Positions 24,962-36,627 are shown, numbered from the stretch's first letter. The stretch: 64,000 nucleotides of DNA from Neckera pumila (GCA_963969595.1 OZ018410.1:22368913-22432912), one strand, 5' to 3'. Notes: generated by a model from the letters alone, not told the origin. A program made the numbers and translations.

Positions 24962-27900
24962 TCATCTGGCAGCCATTGCAATCATGCTACTGGGTACTAG
25001 AAGTTGTTTCATGCGTGTAATAAGCTTAAAGGTCTCCTCAGCCTCCACCTGCCGATGAGGATCACCTTGTACAGAGGCTGAGGTCCGGTCAGGATGATAT
25101 CGAAGAAGAGCCTTCTTGTAAGCTGCATTTACCTGCGAAGTCCGTTCAAGTCGATTATCAGGAATGATATTGCATGAGAAGGAGATGAGTTCAACTATCA
25201 CTGAAACAATAGAAAGATTCAAGAGGAAGACTGCATCAAACGAGGGTTACAAACTGATGCAATCAATATGTACCATCGTAGGCGTAACACCAGCTAATGA
25301 CTGCAATTCAGTTCAAAATGAGAGAAATCTTACCTGTTGACTAGACGGACATAAGCCACCCTCAACAGGAATCTGAAGGAGGCGAAGCAATTGGGCCATA
25401 TCCCTGCACCCTGAGGCCAGGCGCTCAAGTTCAGCCTGCACCTTACTGCGAATCTGATTCTTCAAACCCATGTTCCTTTCTTCCTGCTCCACCATATCAA
25501 AATATACTTTAAAATAACCAAGCCCCTACCGATGAATACGTGGAGTTCAAGAATCGAACAGATATATTTAATTAATAATGTCTCTAATAACTTTGTGGAG
25601 AGTGTAAGCGCAATGGTGGACTGCTCCCGACTTAGACCAAGATGCAATCTATCGCTATTTCATAAGAGAGAGCTCAACAGCATTATTATATCTCATCTCT
25701 TGGGTAGACCTCCTTTGAAATTGCAGTATCTGAATTACAGCACAACCCCAGTCTTAATACCTTTTGTTGAATTTGACGAATCTCTTCCAGTCTCTGCTTC
25801 TGCCGTATTTCAACCTCATTCTTCCGATCTGCTTCAGCCCTCTTTCGTTCCCGCAGTCTTCGCGACTCCTGGGCCTATACATTTCACAACTTGACTGAGA
25901 TACTTGAAGCAGCTTATTAACTCTTTCTGTCGAGGGTTTTCAGGAGCTCTTTCTGGGCTTATTCTTTTGCACATCCAGTGAATCGAAGATAACAGGGTAA
26001 CCCTAAGAGTTCCAACCGCTGAGGCCTTTTACAGACCTTCCAAAGTTACCGACGGAGGCATATACGTCCCTCCAGGCAGTGAAGGGTTGACACTTTATAA
26101 GACACTTACAAGCCCCCTCCTACCACATCCCCAAGACTCATGCACAATTTCGACCTTCAATATCTTCCACTCAACTTAACAAAAGCAAGCAAATAACCAC
26201 TCAATCTCGTGAGAGCCTGATCTTCCCCTCTAATTCTCAATTGTTCGTTCACGTTTAAAGAGCCATTTAAAGAGCCAGTCAATATGGAATCAAACAGTTC
26301 GACTTCAGTATCAACTCAATGGTAGTATTCATCAATACAGTCTCGAGTTGCGTATCAAATCAAATGCACCGAACTATTTCATAAGATCATAAAATACAGA
26401 GTGCTCATGCTAGCGCTCACCTGTTTCTGGAGCTCCTGCTGTCGCCTTGCCCACTCTTCTTCGTCCGCCAGCTTAAAGTCAGCCGTTTCTTTCAACTTCT
26501 CTCGACCTGCCAGAAGGTCTTGCCCTACATCTAAAGCCGGTTCCATTACCCCCGAATCTCCGGTATATTGGTTCCCAATGTTCAGTGTATCAACCCCAAC
26601 ATGGCAACTTGTACTGGCACCATCAGTCCCATTAGTACGAAGCTTCAACAGCGACCAAGATGCATCAAAGCCCTCCTCTGGCTCGCAACGTCTCTTGACG
26701 CTCTTCCTTACATCCGTCGAACATGAAGCCCTTGCAAACTCATTCTTCAACGAAGGATCCTTCAAAGAGGTACCCGAATCTTCGGGTAACCCTGGATCAG
26801 GAGTTGCAGGAGCAGGTCGCTTTCTACTCCCTGACACCACTTCATCAGGCTCTGCGTTTCCATTCTCTCTAGGCTCGACTTGAACCACGGAATCAGAAGA
26901 TGTCGAAGTACTCTCAGACAGCTCCTGATAGCTGACATCTCTCCCTGCGTCACGAAAGCCCAGGCCTCTCGAATAAATGAAAACTGAAAAAATGCTGATC
27001 TCTACAAACGTGGAGTTCAATATTACTTTTAATATTAATAAAATGCTAAAACAAGATAGTACTGAAACGACATTGAAATCGACACTGATATTACAAGAGG
27101 TTCATAAATTATATATTACTTTCGCCAAATTCATGTAACCAATATAATATTGATAATTGCAAATCGAGTAATGTGGGTATCATCTTGATTCTTTACTGAT
27201 TAACCCCTAAGAGCTCCACAGTCCATATTTTTGAAGATGAACATAGTGCTTCTAGGCTAAGTTCTGTCAAAATAGCTTCTCGTTCATCCCAAGTAATATT
27301 TGAATCATCCAAAGATAACCTTCCTTTATGACGGAATTGACGGAATTAAGGTAAACGATATATTCGTACAAAGATATAGGCAAAAATTGTGCAGAAATTC
27401 GAAACAAGATTCAGGCGATAAAGGGTTGATGAATTGAATATAGATTGGACCCCACATTCACCGACTCAATATTATTTCACGCTTCGTTAAGGTTAAACAG
27501 ACAATTCTCGTTTTCCGGTTTCTAATTCAACAACAGTTCACACGTTTTCTAACGTTATCAATGTGTGCGCGTCCTTACAGCTTCAGAATTAGTCTTCAGA
27601 AACAGAATCCAAAAAATCGCAGGGTGTCAATCAGAAACGGAATGAAAAAATTGAGAGGACGAGAATATTCCATTGTCTAGTATGGTAAGAAATCGCTATT
27701 GGCCTCACGTACTTGGGCTTTCCTGATGAAGTGGACCAACATGCCCATTGGATTGCACGGTTTCCGCAGTTCCCGAGTCCCCTCCCAAATTGGCAGAAGA
27801 GTTTGGTGATTGTGGCCCTTGCGACCCCCACCCATTCGTCCCCGCTTTCGACCCCTCACTTCGCATGGGAGGGCATGTCCTGCGTTTCAAAGTAGCAGCC

Positions 27901-29157
27901 TCCCACTGCTTGCGCAGCGTCTGTTGCGAATCATCAACAAGCTCCGGCCCCACACAATCGCTATCATCATCTGTCTTGTCATCCTCTCTCCTCGTTTGTT
28001 CCTGTTTTGGATTCCTGTTTTCACATGATCGATACTCCCATGGCGGCCACGAGGAGTTCCGAGACTTGGATGCGGCGGGTGAAACGGGCTCCGGATGAGG
28101 TGGAGGGGGGCGTGAACCCAGGAACTGACAATCATCGTCGCTGTCCTCACTGTAGATGGAATCGCAGCTCTCAAACGCAGAGCTCGCTTCCGACGAGCTT
28201 CGGGCAATAGGCATGGACGTAAACCTCATACTCTGGCACATCACAATTGAGCAACCTTAACCCCAAATTCCAGGGTTACATTAGCAAATTCAAGCAACCG
28301 TTCTTAACTTCTACACTCCCTTCTACAGCACGCAACAAATTGCATTCCTTGAGATTATCGTTCTTTAAAGAAGACCAGCCCTTGAAATATGCTCCCGGAG
28401 AAGAATCACATACACCCCGGAGAGACATTTCAGGGGTGCTGTCTCTCTAAGAGCAGTACACTCTCCTCGCAATTATCCCCTCTCAATACTCAACTCCCAA
28501 ACATTAGCAAACCTCAGCCTCAACATGCCAAGATCCGATAGTAAAGAAATTGAAGTACCTGGGGTTGTATCCGATGCCAATAATTAAGCCTCCTCGCCAG
28601 GGCTTCCTCTTCTTCTTTACAAACCCCACAGACAGTACAAGTATGCGAAACCCTTGCAGCAACAAAAAAATTACGAAAAAAAAACTCGGTTCTCCTCTAC
28701 CTACGCAAATTGCGTTTTGCCAATGCAAATCATCTCTCTTGCACACCCTCGCATGCAATTACTGCTCCTCCAATTGACTAACGCTTCTGAAACGCCAGCC
28801 CCAATCCTTCTTCTTCAATAAGATTTGAGCTTACCACGACGGGGAACATTACCAGAAGATGAAAAAAATCTCAACCAAGGATGCGAAAACGGAGAGAGTT
28901 CAATCGCAGTGCCAAGCACCTAACCCTGCGCAATTGTTCCCGTACAGAACAAGCTCTAACGGTTAGAATATCCAACCCCAATTGTGGAAAATACGACCTC
29001 CGAATATGCAACAAACAAAACAAGCTCAAGAACCACCCAAGACAACAGAAGCGGTTTTTTCCCCTCGCAGCTACGGCAGCGATGGCGGAGGCGCCATGTC
29101 CACGATGATGGTGATGATGGCTGCAGCGATCGTGCGGGGAAGAGGCTCCATGGCCAT
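24962..29157 (-). CDS. J-domain (DnaJ/HSP40-like) protein with N-terminal Cys motif, about 564 aa, 7 exons
   Basis: Probable co-chaperone. Exons on the minus strand are 29157-29075 (uncertain), 28652-28559, 28232-27713, 26983-26421, 25874-25761, 25483-25334 and 25132-24962, totalling 1695 nt with agreeing phases. Exon 2 encodes a Cys-rich HTCTVCGVCKEEEE stretch. Exons 3-4 are acidic and low-complexity (SEDSDDDCQFLG; SVKRRCEPEEGFDASW). Exon 5 is a highly charged coiled coil (RRLRERKRAEADRKNEVEI). Exons 6-7 carry a C-terminal J-domain: DMAQLLRLLQIPVEGG..VNAAYKKALLRYHPDRTS, with the diagnostic HPD triplet. The protein ends shortly after RMKQLLVPSS. A C-terminal rather than N-terminal J-domain recalls auxilin-like and several plant J-proteins. 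Exon 1 rests only on an ATG, phase and a weak GTAGCT donor; the real start could lie elsewhere. Nuclear or cytosolic location is open. Confidence 0.8.
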
Positions 29158-29528
29158 AAGCTTAGCGTCGACACGAAATTGCATTGCAACGACTGACCGA
29201 CGGAAAGGCTACGGAACGCCAAGTTCGGTCCGTTTTCTGTAGGTCTAGGTTTCCTTCTTCAGGAAGATCGCGGAACGGGACGGGTGGGTGGGGGACAGGC
29301 TGGGACGGGTCGGGTGAGGACGGGTCCGGTCTTGGATTGGACTAATAATGGCAGATCCAGGGGGCAGCATCGGGGGTCGCGGAGAAAATTTTCTGGCTGC
29401 CCAGCCTGGCTCCCGCGCTTTTTGTCCTCTCCCGCCTTCTCCATCTTCTTTTAGCCCGCCTTAAAAATAGAGAGGTGCCTGTGGAGAAAACTGAAGGTAG
29501 AGAGAGAAAGAACTCATGAATTCTTAGT
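29158..29528. other. Probable 5' flank of the DnaJ gene
   Basis: GC-rich for this window, with runs of GGGACGGGTGGG-like sequence at 29276-29330. Consistent with a promoter/5' UTR of the minus-strand gene, but no TATA or start signal was identified. Confidence 0.35.
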
Positions 29529-29565
29529 AAAATCATGAATTCTTAGTATAAGAATTCATGATTTT
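29529..29565. repeat. Near-perfect palindrome, 17-bp arms and 3-nt loop
   Basis: AAAATCATGAATTCTTA (29529-29545) is inverse-complementary to 29549-29565. A third partial copy, TCATGAATTCTTAGTA, lies immediately upstream at about 29514. The palindrome marks the border between GC-rich DNA and the AT-rich repeat nest. Confidence 0.8.
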
Positions 29566-29759
29566 AAGTTGGGGACGTTGAATGATCATATTGTAGAAAG
29601 TATAATCTAAATGAATGTGTTTATTACATCATTAGCTTGAGTGAAGAACATTGCATGCATTGGTTTAAATAAATGATTATTAAAGTACATAAAAATCCCC
29701 ACATAAACTCTTCAAAATTGTTTTAAAAAGCCTTGAGGTCCAATTTAGGCTTCCTAGTA

Positions 29760-30419
29760 TGTAAAGGATTAAGTTAGCTTGTTTGTTTGTTTGTAAGATC
29801 TCTTAGACCATGTATGATCACGTTCATAGTACAATCAGAAAGCTCTATGCAAAGAGGTGTATACGGATTTTTTTTCGTGGTGTTTGGAATGATAGTGTGA
29901 AAGTTGTAGATTTTTAAAGTTTTTCTAAATTAGAAAATTAATTTTGCTTTTGTTTTGGGTGTGGCAACGGCACAAGGCACAAAAGTCTATACCTTAAATT
30001 AGTTTGTTTGTTTGTTTTGTTTCATATTCCAAGATTTCTAAAACCATGAGTCCTTGGATTGCATTCTTGTATTATTGGAGAGCTCTTCACAAAAAGGGGT
30101 GCAAGGACTTTGTTTTGTGGTGTTTGAACATACGGTGTGAAAGTTATTGAATTTCAAAGTTCTTATGAATAGGAAAACTGAACTAAATTATCTTTTATTT
30201 TGCAAAAAACATGACTTTCACATTGCATGTCCAAACGCCACAAAACAAAGCCTTTGCATTGCTTTATGCATAAAGCTTTCTATTCATATTAAGATTGCAA
30301 CCACTCACACTGCAACAAAGATCTTGCACTCTTTTGTACATAAAAAATATTGAATTTCAAAGTTTTTTTAGTTAAAAAAATCATAAAATTACTTTTATCT
30401 TTGTTTTGGATGTGACAAT
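29760..30419 (+). mobile_element. Degenerate head-to-tail copies of the TTTG-rich element
   Basis: Two, perhaps three, old copies of the ~0.4-kb unit seen intact at 34.6 and 35.0 kb. The unit order is recognisable: GGCAACGGCACAAGGCAC, TATACCTTAAAT, (TTTG)n, GAGAGCTCTTCACAAAAAGG, TGGTGTTTG, then GAAAGTTATTGAATTTCAAAG. The copies sit tail-to-head, sharing the GGCAACGGCACAAGGCAC joint at ~29963. Confidence 0.6.
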
Positions 30420-30590
30420 GGCACATGGCAAACTAATCTCTTCATGACATTGGCACATGGCACACTAATCTCTTCATGACATTGGCACATGGCACACTAA
30501 TCTCTTCATGACATTGGCACATGGCACACTAATCTCTTCATGACATTGGCACATGGCACACTAATCTCTTCATGACATTGGCATGAATCA
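30420..30590. repeat. 32-bp tandem repeat, 5 copies plus a partial
   Basis: Unit GGCACATGGCACACTAATCT plus 12 more bases, starting at 30420, 30452, 30484, 30516, 30548 and (partial) 30580. The spacing is exactly 32 bp and copies 2-5 are essentially identical. The unit looks like an expansion of the GGCACAAGGCACACTAGTC end of the neighbouring element. Confidence 0.95.
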
Positions 30591-30644
30591 AGAGTATATT
30601 CTTTTGAGGCCCCACATTATTCCTGTGAGGTACAATACGAGGTT

Positions 30645-30841
30645 GCTAGCATGTGAGCCTAGGAGTATAGGCACCTATATTATTGACACCTTCCATATTT
30701 ATAGAACGCATGTATTATAGACCACCTTCTATAGTTGTAGGATATTTATGTTGTAGGTACCTTCAATTGATGGTTGTAGGGTATCTACTTGCACCAAGGC
30801 TCAAGGCTTGTAGGCTCATATTTTTAGACTCACATGCTAGC
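30645..30841. mobile_element. MITE family A, copy 2
   Basis: A 197-bp element. Its left end GCTAGCATGTGAGCCTA is matched inversely by the right end TTAGACTCACATGCTAGC. The inside holds TTGTAGG/CCTTC motifs, also inverse-like to copy 1 at 1238-1497. No coding capacity. Confidence 0.65.
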
Positions 30842-31805
30842 GTAATTGATTTGGGCTAATTTATAAGATATTTTAGAATCAAATTAATCTTTTTTGTAAG
30901 TATTAAATTTGTAGTAAAGCTTATGTCGTAGCACTAACCTATGTTGAGTATGTGTTGAGTGTTGTATAATATATAGAAAAGATAATTATTGTATATTAAA
31001 TTGTATAAGATAACGAAAAGCTGTTTTATAGTATTAGTTTGAATGTTGAATGACTAACCCTTAAAATTGGATTAATTCCTAAAGTTTTGCAATATTTTGC
31101 TGCCCAAGGCAAAAATCCTCGTCTTTATTTAACAAATCCAACTGTAGGATCTTTTAGATAATTTGTTCAAGTCAAGGTTTAAATATATCCTACCAAAATT
31201 TTAGAGCGCAAATCTCCATTGATGGCAAATTCAATATGCCTAAATTTAAAAAATAGATTTGTTCTAAACCTATCTAAAAGTGAAGTTTTGTCTTTCAATA
31301 TTTTTAGAAGGGAAAATTTTTGTCTCATAACTTGTGTCTCATTGGTCAATATGTCAAAAAATTAGTATTTCATATATGAAATAAAACTTTACCAAAAAAA
31401 AATTCATATTCATAAATTATAAGGTAGAAGGAATTTTTGGATGAAAGAAAAATTAAAATTGCTAATAAATTTTGCAATATTAGAAATAAAAGTATACTAT
31501 TCTATTTTGAATGTTTGCAATGTTTTTTGGGTTACCTTGTTTTGGTGTAGTATAAGTTTCTCTCTAAAGAACAGATTGGAATAGAAATTATATTTCTAGA
31601 GAGCTAATATGTTTCTCTATCTTTAAAAAACTTTCAAAAATTCATGCCAAAAATTAAGATCAAAGAAATCTATTTAAAATTATATTTGTTTTTGAATGAA
31701 CACTTGGCCCTTTAAAGGTTCATATTTTATTTTTTTACTTCATTTAACATTCCTTTATTATTATTGGAGAAGAATGGAGTATTTGCATTGCTCTAAAGTC
31801 ATTAT
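30842..31805. other. AT-rich spacer in the repeat nest
   Basis: Very AT-rich, with no gene or recognisable element boundary. Confidence 0.5.
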
Positions 31806-32277
31806 GACTAGTGTGCCTTGTGTCGTTACCACAACTGAAATCAAAGTAAAAGTAATTTTCTAACTCTCGGTTCCACTCCCAGTTCCACTCCTAGAAGCAA
31901 GAACACCACCAAAATCAAAGCAAAAGTAATTTTCTAACTCCCGGTTCCACTCCTAGTTCCACTCCCAGAAGCAAAAACGCCACCAAAATCAAAATAAAAG
32001 CAATTTTCTAACTCTCGGTTCCACTCCCAGTAGCAAAAATGCCACCAAAATCAAAGTAAAAGTAATTTTCTAATTTTTTAATCAATAAATACTTTGAAAT
32101 TCAATAACTTTGCACCACTGCTCCAAACGCCACGAAACCAAGCCGGTGCACCCCTCCTCGGCGAGAGCTTTCCAACGGTACCAAACACGCGGCCGGGGGA
32201 CGCACGGTCAGGAAGTTGTCCACGCTACAAACAAAACAAAACAAAACAAAACAAACAAACAACCTCATTTAAGGTAT
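31806..32277 (-). mobile_element. TTTG-rich element E1 (inverted copy)
   Basis: Reverse complement of the element at 34592-35012. In order: ACTAGTGTGCCTTGTGTCGT, then a 60-73-bp subrepeat (AAAATCAAAGTAAAAGTAAT..CTCGGTTCCACTCCCAG) in about three copies, GAAATTCAATAACTTT, a GC-rich core with GGTGCACCCCTCCTCGGCGA and CACGGTCAGGAAGTTGTCCA, then (AAAAC)n and CCTCATTTAAGGTATT. A plus-strand open frame at 32094-32291 falls inside the core but is not shared as a protein signal. Confidence 0.8.
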
Positions 32278-33207
32278 TGATTTTAGAATAAGTTATATTA
32301 TGGTAGAAAAATGCAATATAAAGCAATAAGTGCGTCTTGCACTAATTGAATAATAAAAATAATAATGATGATGATAATAATAATAATAAATATAAATATA
32401 TCAATATTTATAAATAAAAATAAAATAAAATAATTGAGTTTTGTATTTATCATTATATTTATTATACGATACCATTGATTGATCCTATTACAGTCTCAAT
32501 AACATGTGAATATGCGTTGACAATTACAATTCAAAACCATGTGTAGAAAATCTTGAATTATTGCTTAGAGTGCTTGGAAGCTACAAGGTACCAATTTTTT
32601 GGCCCGAGTGCACTATTTTGTATTATATTAAGAACTTTGAATAAATTTTAATCACAAAATGCATACAAAATGTATTTTTTTAATCATAAAGTTGAAATAT
32701 AAAAATTATTTTCACAATTGAAGTCTATAAAAGTACATGATTACATTAAAAAAATCTATGAAGAAATCTTCACATTGTCTAAATAAGAAACTGTATACTA
32801 AAATTCTTTTGTCATAATTCCATTTTATATGAATATTCAATTTAAAAACATCTCATTGATATCAATTGAGGTTAATTTTTAGTTTTTTAATTATAGATTT
32901 CAACAATTGCAAAGATTGTAGTCTTTACCTTGAAGTTCTTATTATTCTAGGATTTATTTTTAAATTCTTATATTTTATTTTGGTAACTCAAACCTTAGCT
33001 CAACTTTTAAATGCTTTGAACATTATACTTTTAATTTCTTAGTTTTGAAATAATTATTTAATAAAAATGTGAAGTGTGAATTCTCTTGAATTTTCAATGA
33101 AAGGTCGTAAACTAGGTGTGGCAAAATGGGGTGGAAGTATTAGTGCAAATTTTGATGCCAAAATGTATATTTTAGTCCACATCAATCATTACATGTTATA
33201 ATGATTC
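32278..33207. other. AT-rich spacer with AAT/GAT microsatellite
   Basis: AATAAT/GATGAT simple repeats occupy about 32343-32425. The rest is AT-rich with no gene seen. Confidence 0.55.
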
Positions 33208-34141
33208 TTAACCCCTAAAGGACTAACAAGGCCTTTTTTATGCCAAAGAACTCTCAAAACTGTCATTTCTAGAGCAAAGAGTAAAAAAAATCTAAAAATT
33301 GTTTTTTGAGTACATCCAACCATATGATCTTATACCTAACTAGTATGACAATGTGTGGAAAAAATTTCAGAATTTTTGACAGCACAGGTTGCAAGATATC
33401 TGCATTCAAAGTAAAAAAAATAAAATTTTCAGCACATTGCAAGTCTAGATTTTTTGACTTTGAACACTTTTAACTTAAATTTTTTCCACTATAGAGTTTT
33501 GAGCTTTAAATTTTTATAGTGGAGAATTGAGTTGAGAGTCTAGGAAAAAAAAGGAAATTCAAAAAAACTAAATTTTCATTCTTAAAAAAATTGTTAAAGT
33601 AGAAGATAGTACAAGATAGAAGGAAAATCTAAAATATTAATATCTTTTAGATGGAATTAAAATGCACTAATTCCAATTGTGAGATTGTTCTAGCAAGCAA
33701 CATAAACCATGTGGAACTTTTTCTTTGAAAAATTGCAAAAATGGCATTCCAAAATGAATCCTACAAGTTATTTTTTTCAAAAAGATGCTCTAATTGCCCA
33801 AAAAATAAGATTGTCCATAACTTTCCCATAAAAAATCCAAATGAAATGAATCAAAGCTTTCCAAATAGGCAAAAATATAATCTACAAGGATAAAAGATTA
33901 AAAGAAAAAAATTAAATTTTTTGCAAAATTTTATTGTTGCCTGCTCTCCCCTGTTTTGAACTTATTTGGGCATAACTTTTGTTCTTGGGCACTGATTGAA
34001 AAAAATTATATTACCACAAAGCTTATCAAATTTTCTATCTTCAAAAAAAGTTTCAGAAAATCATGACAAAAATTCAGCCCGTAGGTACTTGCCCGAAATC
34101 CCATTTGTCCCCCGAACGGACAATGGTCCTTTAGGAGTTAA
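33208..34141. mobile_element. TTAA-bounded element, copy 2
   Basis: A 934-bp element. The left end TTAACCCCTAAAGGAC is inverse to the right end GGTCCTTTAGGAGTTAA. The interior is colinear with copy 3 (56779-57653) and with the reverse complement of copy 1 (2276-3227), including AATGTGTGGAAAAAATTTCA and GCATTCAAAG. No transposase frame. Confidence 0.8.
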
Positions 34142-34174
34142 GCTCTATTTGAATGAATAATTGTAGAATGATCA

Positions 34175-34407
34175 CTAGAAGAAAATCGTGTTGTACTTGA
34201 CAAAAAATGCATTGTACTTAATAAAAAGTATGGGGTGGATTTGGTTGAATTCTCCCTTCATAACGCAAAATTTTGTGTTATGAAGGGAGAACTCAACAAA
34301 ATCCACCCTATACTTTTTGTTAAGTACAACGTAGTTTTTGTCAAGCACAACACAAATTTGACAAGTAAAACGCATTTTTTGACAAATTAAATACAATTTT
34401 CTTCTAG
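34175..34407. mobile_element. Foldback (hairpin) element
   Basis: Ends CTAGAAGAAAAT and its inverse. The inner ~55 bp on each side (about 34214-34268 and 34271-34325) are nearly perfectly inverse around ACGCAAAATTTTGTGT, with no loop. The outer arms carry repeated TTGTACTTGACAAAAA motifs. The whole 233 bp can fold into one stem with a few indels. It sits 33 bp beyond the TTAA element. Confidence 0.8.
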
Positions 34408-34591
34408 AAGATTGGACTAAGGACAAATTGAATGTGGATAGTGTATAAATAGATGATGAATAAAATTACTAATCTCCAAATGGATGAAGGATGAACAACT
34501 CAAATGGATGAGATATGCTAGGGAGTGAATAGTAATGTCTTTATCTAAAGTGATAGTAATTTTTTACTATAAAACTCACTTAGTAATGGAG

Positions 34592-35012
34592 TGAGCCATC
34601 ATTAATACTTTAAATGAGGCTGTTTGTTTGTTTGTTTGTTTTGTTTTGTTTTGTTTGTAGCATGGACAACTTCCTGACCGTGCGTCCCCTGGCCGGATGC
34701 TTGGTACCGTTGGAAGACTCTCGCCCAGGAGGGGTGCACCATCTTGGTTTCGTGGCGTTTGGAGCGGTGGTGCAAAAGTTATTGAATTTCAAAGTATTTA
34801 TTGATTAAAAAATTAGAAAATTACTTTTACTTTGATTTTGGTGGCGTTCTTGCTACTGGGAGTGGAACCGAGAGTTAGAAAATTGCTTTTACTTTGATTT
34901 TGGTGGCGTTCTTGCTTCTGGGAGTAGAATTGGGAGTGGAACTGAGAGTTAGCAAATTACTTTTCCTTTGATTTTAGTTGTGGCAACGACACAAGGCACA
35001 CTAGTCAATACC
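34592..35012 (+). mobile_element. TTTG-rich element E2
   Basis: Begins near TTAATACTTTAAATGAGG, then (TTTG)n(TTTTG)n, CATGGACAACTTCCTGACCG, a GC-rich core with TTGGTACCGTTGGAAGACTC and AGGAGGGGTGCACC, AAAAGTTATTGAATTTCAAA, two copies of the ACTTTGATTTTGGTGGCGTT subrepeat, and ends CGACACAAGGCACACTAGTC. Forms a ~0.4-kb inverted pair with E1 across 2.3 kb. Confidence 0.8.
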
Positions 35013-35655
35013 TTAAATGAGGTTGTTTGTTTGTTTGTTTGTTGTTTTGTTTTGTTTGTTTGTTTGTTTGTTTGTTTTGTTTTGTTTTGTTTTGTTTGTA
35101 GTATGGACAACTTCCTAACCGTGCATCCCCCGGCCGCGTGCTTGGTACCATCGGAAAGCTCTTGCCAAGGAGGCTTTACATGAGATTTGGGGGTCATGGA
35201 GGGCCGTTTCAGGCCCGTTCCCTGATCTGCCCAAATCCAGTGAACGCCGGTACGGGTGTGTCAGAATTTTTTTTTCAAAAAAAAAAAAAAAAAAAAAAAT
35301 TTTTTTTTTACCAAAATATCATTCTAAGCAATTTTTTTTTTTTTTTAAAGTGATGTGGCAGTCGCTCGACCACGTCAGCCAGCTGCCGCTGCGCATTCCC
35401 AGACTGCGGGAACGCAGCAGACAACAAGGGAACTCACAGTCTTCTAAGACCCCCGAATCTCATGTAATGGGTGCACCGGCTTGGTTTTGTGGCGTTTGGA
35501 GAGGTGGTGCGAAAGTTATTGAATTTCAAAGTATTTATTGATTAAAAAATTAGAAAATTACTTTTACTTTGATTTTGGTGGCGTTCATGCTACTGGGAGT
35601 GGAATCGGGAGTAGAACTAGAAGTGGATGAAAATTGGGCCAACTGCACAGGGCGA
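34978..35655 (+). mobile_element. TTTG-rich element E3, interrupted by a nested MITE
   Basis: Continues head-to-tail from E2 (shared GGCACACTAGTCAATACCTT joint). The same core follows up to CTTGCCAAGGAGG at about 35173, then the insert at 35176-35467. It resumes at GGGTGCACCGGCTTGG and runs to AGGGCGACACTAGTTT near 35655. No coding capacity. Confidence 0.75.
35176..35467. mobile_element. Nested MITE with 20-bp terminal inverted repeats
   Basis: A 292-bp insert. The left end TTACATGAGATTTGGGGGTC and the right end GACCCCCGAATCTCATGTAA are inverse with one mismatch. The inside has long poly-A/poly-T runs and GTGATGTGGCAGTCGCTCGA. Its insertion splits the conserved GGAGGGGTGCACC motif of the host element, which proves it arrived later. 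Target duplication is unclear: a few extra bases flank each end. Confidence 0.85.
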
Positions 35656-36627
35656 CACTAGTTTATAATGATAATAGCTTGAATTTTGGAATAACATAAA
35701 TGAAAATATAGACTAAAGTGATAAGGTGGCTATAGACATAGTGTTAGTTTACAATTAGAAGATTTGAGGGATGAATTCTACTTTGGACGAAGAAACCAAG
35801 AAGGATCTTGTGATTATAAGAACAACAAGATTTTAAGGAGAGAAGAGCTACTTTTTTAGGCTCTCTTTTGATGTTGGAAAGTTGAGCCATCATCAATCCA
35901 TGTGGTTTAATGCTCTTTTATTTATTTGATGCACTGAAATTTTATTGTTTCTACTATTTGCATTATTTATTGATGGGTTCATTACAATATCAAAACGATG
36001 TTACTATATAATGAATCCAACGACAAATAATGCAAATAATAGAAACTATAAGAACTCCATATTTTTTTGGACACACATCATATTTTCATTTATTTTAGCC
36101 TTACATGAATGTATAATCTACTTAGAGGAAATTAAGAATGCAATTATGAGCAAAAAGCAAATTGAACAAATTGTGATTCATTTTTGAACTCTCTACACTA
36201 TTTCTAACAATCCTGCCAGAGTGATTCTAATTGCCCATTCGCTGTAAGGATGATGTTTCAATAAGTATAGGATAATATTTTTTGAGGTCATGTTCCAATA
36301 CATTGCTAATATTACACCAAATTGTAACCAAGGCTTTAATTTTTGATGAAATTTTGCCAGTTCTGATAGAAAGTAACAAATGCACTGACGTCCCTCTAGA
36401 TTTAATGCTATGGGGTGCTGCAGAACACAGCTTCTACACTGAAAAAAAAAAGCCCTGATTGTAACCCTTCTCCAAGAGCAGCATTTCTGGATTCTTGCCT
36501 AAAATATACATGGTGCAAACATTTATAATTTATCAATTGATGTCCAAAAAATACATGTCCGAATCCTCTTTCAGCACCCAACAGAAATTAAGCCTGAAGT
36601 CTAATGCTAATAATCATGCTCAGCTGC
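35656..36627. other. AT-rich region 3' of the BAHD gene
   Basis: Nothing recognisable. The last part is probably 3' UTR of the minus-strand acyltransferase (inferred). Confidence 0.45.

Noticed and set aside
26401..26883. 160-codon plus-strand frame opposite the DnaJ gene
   Set aside because: Mirror of the minus-strand acidic exon 26983-26421, which has splice sites in phase and joins to a J-domain.
27748..28098. Plus-strand frames around 27.7-28.2 kb
   Set aside because: Shadows of minus-strand exon 28232-27713.
29270..29330. G-rich GGGACGGGTGGG run as a G-quadruplex or regulatory island
   Set aside because: G-runs are mostly short and mixed; composition fits a 5' flank and gives no specific signal.
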